Positions 62,475-64,000 of a stretch of DNA of 64,000 nt are shown in pieces; the first letter of the stretch is position 1; every line of letters starts with the position of its first letter. Position numbers and translations under genes: made by a program. Below the pieces are notes generated by a model. It saw nothing but the letters and a program-made list of their open reading frames with translations. It ran no database searches and was not told where the DNA came from. The DNA is taken from NCBI RefSeq assembly GCF_000235405.2, contig NC_017095.1:1141501-1205500 (forward strand), read 5' to 3'. The stretch is from Fervidobacterium pennivorans DSM 9078 (lineage in GTDB: Bacteria; Thermotogota; Thermotogae; Thermotogales; Fervidobacteriaceae).

Positions 62475-62954
62475 ATGACAGGGAGAGAACTTTTCAACAT
62501 CGCTATCAAAGTAGAATCAGCGGGCTACGCTTACTACTCTAAACTATCCGAAAAGTCTACAGGGCAACTCAAAGAATTCTTCAAAGAACTTGCAGAGCAA
62601 GAAAGAGAACATGCAAAAAGATTCGAGGAACTAATGAAAAAGTACCAAGAAGACCAATCACTGGCAACTTGGCAAAATGAAGAAGTGAGCGGTTATGCAG
62701 AAACTTACGCAAAAGCTTTTATCTTCCCGGAAATTGAAAACGAAACGGTTCCGGAAACTATCTTTGGTGCTTTGAAAAAAGCTATAGAGGTCGAGAAAGA
62801 TTCGATAATTTATTATAATGAAATCAAACAAATAGTTCCCGACCCAAAACCAATTGAGGAAATCATCAATGAAGAAAAGGAACATCTTAGAAAGTTGTCC
62901 GAAAAACTTCAAAGCGAGGATTTATCAACGTACAGTGAAGGAAGCATGATTTAA
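62475..62954 (+). CDS. Ferritin-like diiron domain protein (rubrerythrin family)
   Basis: A four-helix-bundle protein of 159 residues. The paired metal motifs are visible: a glutamate in the first helix (IKVESAGYAYYSKL), ELAEQEREHAKRFEEL (ExxH), KAIEVEKDSIIYYNEI, and EIINEEKEHLRKLSEKL (ExxH). The rubredoxin-like cysteine domain of full rubrerythrins is lacking. The ATG follows GGGAGGTG. It likely reduces peroxide or stores iron in an anaerobe. Own promoter and terminator. Confidence 0.88.
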   Translation: MTGRELFNIAIKVESAGYAYYSKLSEKSTGQLKEFFKELAEQEREHAKRFEELMKKYQEDQSLATWQNEEVSGYAETYAKAFIFPEIENETVPETIFGALKKAIEVEKDSIIYYNEIKQIVPDPKPIEEIINEEKEHLRKLSEKLQSEDLSTYSEGSMI

Positions 62955-62973
62955 CGGACAAGTAATCGTAAAA

Positions 62974-62999
62974 AAGAACCCGGGAAACCGGGTTCTTAT
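62974..62999 (+). terminator. Terminator after the ferritin-like gene
   Basis: AAGAACCCGG, loop GAAA, CCGGGTTCTT: a GNRA-type loop on a 10-bp stem, followed by ATTAAT. Confidence 0.8.
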
Positions 63000-63032
63000 T
63001 AATACATTTGATTGTAAAGTTAGGAGGCCACT

Positions 63033-64000
63033 ATGGATTTATCAAATGCATATAAAATGGAGAAAGTTTACAAAGTCAGCTTTTGGGCAATCTTTCTTTA
63101 CATGAATCTTTTCGCCAGTTCTTTTTTATTTTCCATAGAGATAACATTTTCATTCGTTGGCGATGTTATGTTCCATATGCCTACTGTAAATTCCGCCTAT
63201 TCGAATGGAAAGTACCATTTTGAAAATATCTTTGAACACATTAAAAAATACATTGAAAAAAGTGATATTGCCTTTTGTAACCTTGAGACTACTCTTGGTG
63301 GCCAACCGCATACTGGCTACCCACGGTTCTCTTCACCTGATGAAGTGCTTGATGCATTGAAATATGCAGGGTTCGATATTATCAACGTGGCAAATAATCA
63401 CATGCTTGATAGAGGTGTCTTAGGATTGAAGAGAACGTTGGAACAAATAAAAAAACACGAATTAATATACGTAGGTGCTCGTTCCACTCCACTTGAGGAA
63501 CTGTACAAGATTATTGAAGTGAAAGGTCTTAGAATTTCATTTGTTTCATTCACTTATTCAACAAATGGTATTCCTATTGATGAAAAGTACAAATACATGT
63601 TCATGTATATCTCAAAACAAACACTTCTTTCGATTCTTAATGAAATGAAAAAGATATCAGATGTGCTCATAGTCTATTTTCACTATGGAAACGAATACGA
63701 AACAACCCCTACAAAAGAGCAAATAGAACTTGCATACCTTGCGTTGGACAACGGTGCAGATATGGTTATTGCAAGCCATCCCCATGTTCTTCAGCACATT
63801 GAGCTTGTAGAATACGGCCCGAAGACAAAACTTATAGCTTACTCACTTGGTAATTTTCTTTCAAACATGAAAGCCCCTGGTACAGATGAGGGCGTAATAC
63901 TAAACGTAACTTATCATCCTATAAAGGGCGTTGTTGATGTAACTCCTATTCTCACGTGGGTCCACTGTTACAAGTTAGCAGGTAAATCCTATTATAGAAT
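63033..64000 (+). CDS. CapA-family (PGA_cap) metallophosphatase-like protein, 3' end outside window
   Basis: The first 322 residues of a protein of the poly-gamma-glutamate synthesis/capsule-anchoring family, which has a calcineurin-like phosphoesterase fold. After a hydrophobic signal or anchor (about residues 16-34) come SFVGDVMFH (metal-binding Asp), CNLETTLGG, INVANNHMLDRG (Asn-His), YFHYGNEYE and VIASHPHVLQHIE, the typical ordered metal ligands. AGGAGG before ATG 63033. The family's biochemical role outside Bacillus is uncertain. It is cut by the end of the window. Confidence 0.85.
   Translation, partial: MDLSNAYKMEKVYKVSFWAIFLYMNLFASSFLFSIEITFSFVGDVMFHMPTVNSAYSNGKYHFENIFEHIKKYIEKSDIAFCNLETTLGGQPHTGYPRFSSPDEVLDALKYAGFDIINVANNHMLDRGVLGLKRTLEQIKKHELIYVGARSTPLEELYKIIEVKGLRISFVSFTYSTNGIPIDEKYKYMFMYISKQTLLSILNEMKKISDVLIVYFHYGNEYETTPTKEQIELAYLALDNGADMVIASHPHVLQHIELVEYGPKTKLIAYSLGNFLSNMKAPGTDEGVILNVTYHPIKGVVDVTPILTWVHCYKLAGKSYYR

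Noticed and set aside
1-64000. tRNA or rRNA genes and a replication origin
   Set aside because: I looked for tRNA cloverleaf landmarks, rRNA stretches and DnaA-box clusters in the gaps and saw none; this was by eye, so a missed tRNA is possible.

Overview
The window looks like a chromosome segment of a thermophilic member of the Thermotogae, most likely Fervidobacterium or a close relative. This is inferred from gene content; no rRNA gene is present to confirm it. Supporting features are an Omp-alpha-type SLH/coiled-coil envelope protein, a short DnaE of about 840 residues, a GH4 enzyme with a Cys-His-Gly-His motif, NuoE/NuoF-like electron-bifurcation modules, a TM1112-like cupin, AT-rich DNA and many GTG/TTG starts behind strong GGAGG sites.

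Layout. 1-15.6 kb is a long minus-strand run: rpe, dnaE, amrS, apbE, ybaB and rhomboid, then (after a 200-base gap) a secreted unknown, a B12-binding-like radical SAM protein, pncB, a DUF2007-gcvT fusion, gcvPA, gcvPB and a cut-off aminotransferase. 15.7-18.7 kb on the plus strand is phoH, a 7TM-HD phosphodiesterase and ybeY. 19.5-29.4 kb is a surface-glycan locus. It holds a CsaB-like pyruvyltransferase, a WecF-like transferase, rmlA, a DegT aminotransferase, a hexapeptide acetyltransferase, rmlB, a flippase and an AT-rich glycosyltransferase, with wrecked copies of wecB, wzx, a GT4 and a GT2 among them. The intact genes fit synthesis and transfer of a dTDP-4-acetamido-4,6-dideoxyhexose rather than rhamnose.

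29.5-33.1 kb is a four-gene compatible-solute ABC importer behind a leader of about 210 nt. It is followed by a decayed chemotaxis receptor. 33.8-39.1 kb carries two NuoE/NuoF pairs and two thioredoxin-like [2Fe-2S] proteins with no catalytic hydrogenase subunit. The second NuoF has lost all four N-terminal cluster cysteines and has no C-terminal ferredoxin domain.

39.3-44.2 kb holds a DMT exporter, a cupin, pyrrolidone-carboxylate peptidase, a SpoIIE-type phosphatase and a GH4 glycosidase. 44.27-45.89 kb is a 1,579-bp IS1182-like element with 16-bp inverted ends. It is bracketed by a 21-bp direct repeat that is itself a terminator hairpin. An orphan end of the same element, also next to a hairpin, lies at 28.07 kb.

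45.9-64 kb holds recN, cdd, a CorC/HlyC protein, a PAS-GGDEF protein, an alcohol dehydrogenase, the Omp-alpha-like protein, cheB, dagK, korC, korB, a dCMP deaminase, ogt, a class A PBP, a stand-alone enolase-type N-terminal domain, ndk, nhaC, a ferritin-like protein and a truncated CapA-like protein. I saw no tRNA, rRNA, CRISPR array or replication origin. Most visible promoters carry an extended -10 of the form TGnTATAAT. Start positions were refined by eye from Shine-Dalgarno spacing; no search or alignment program was run.
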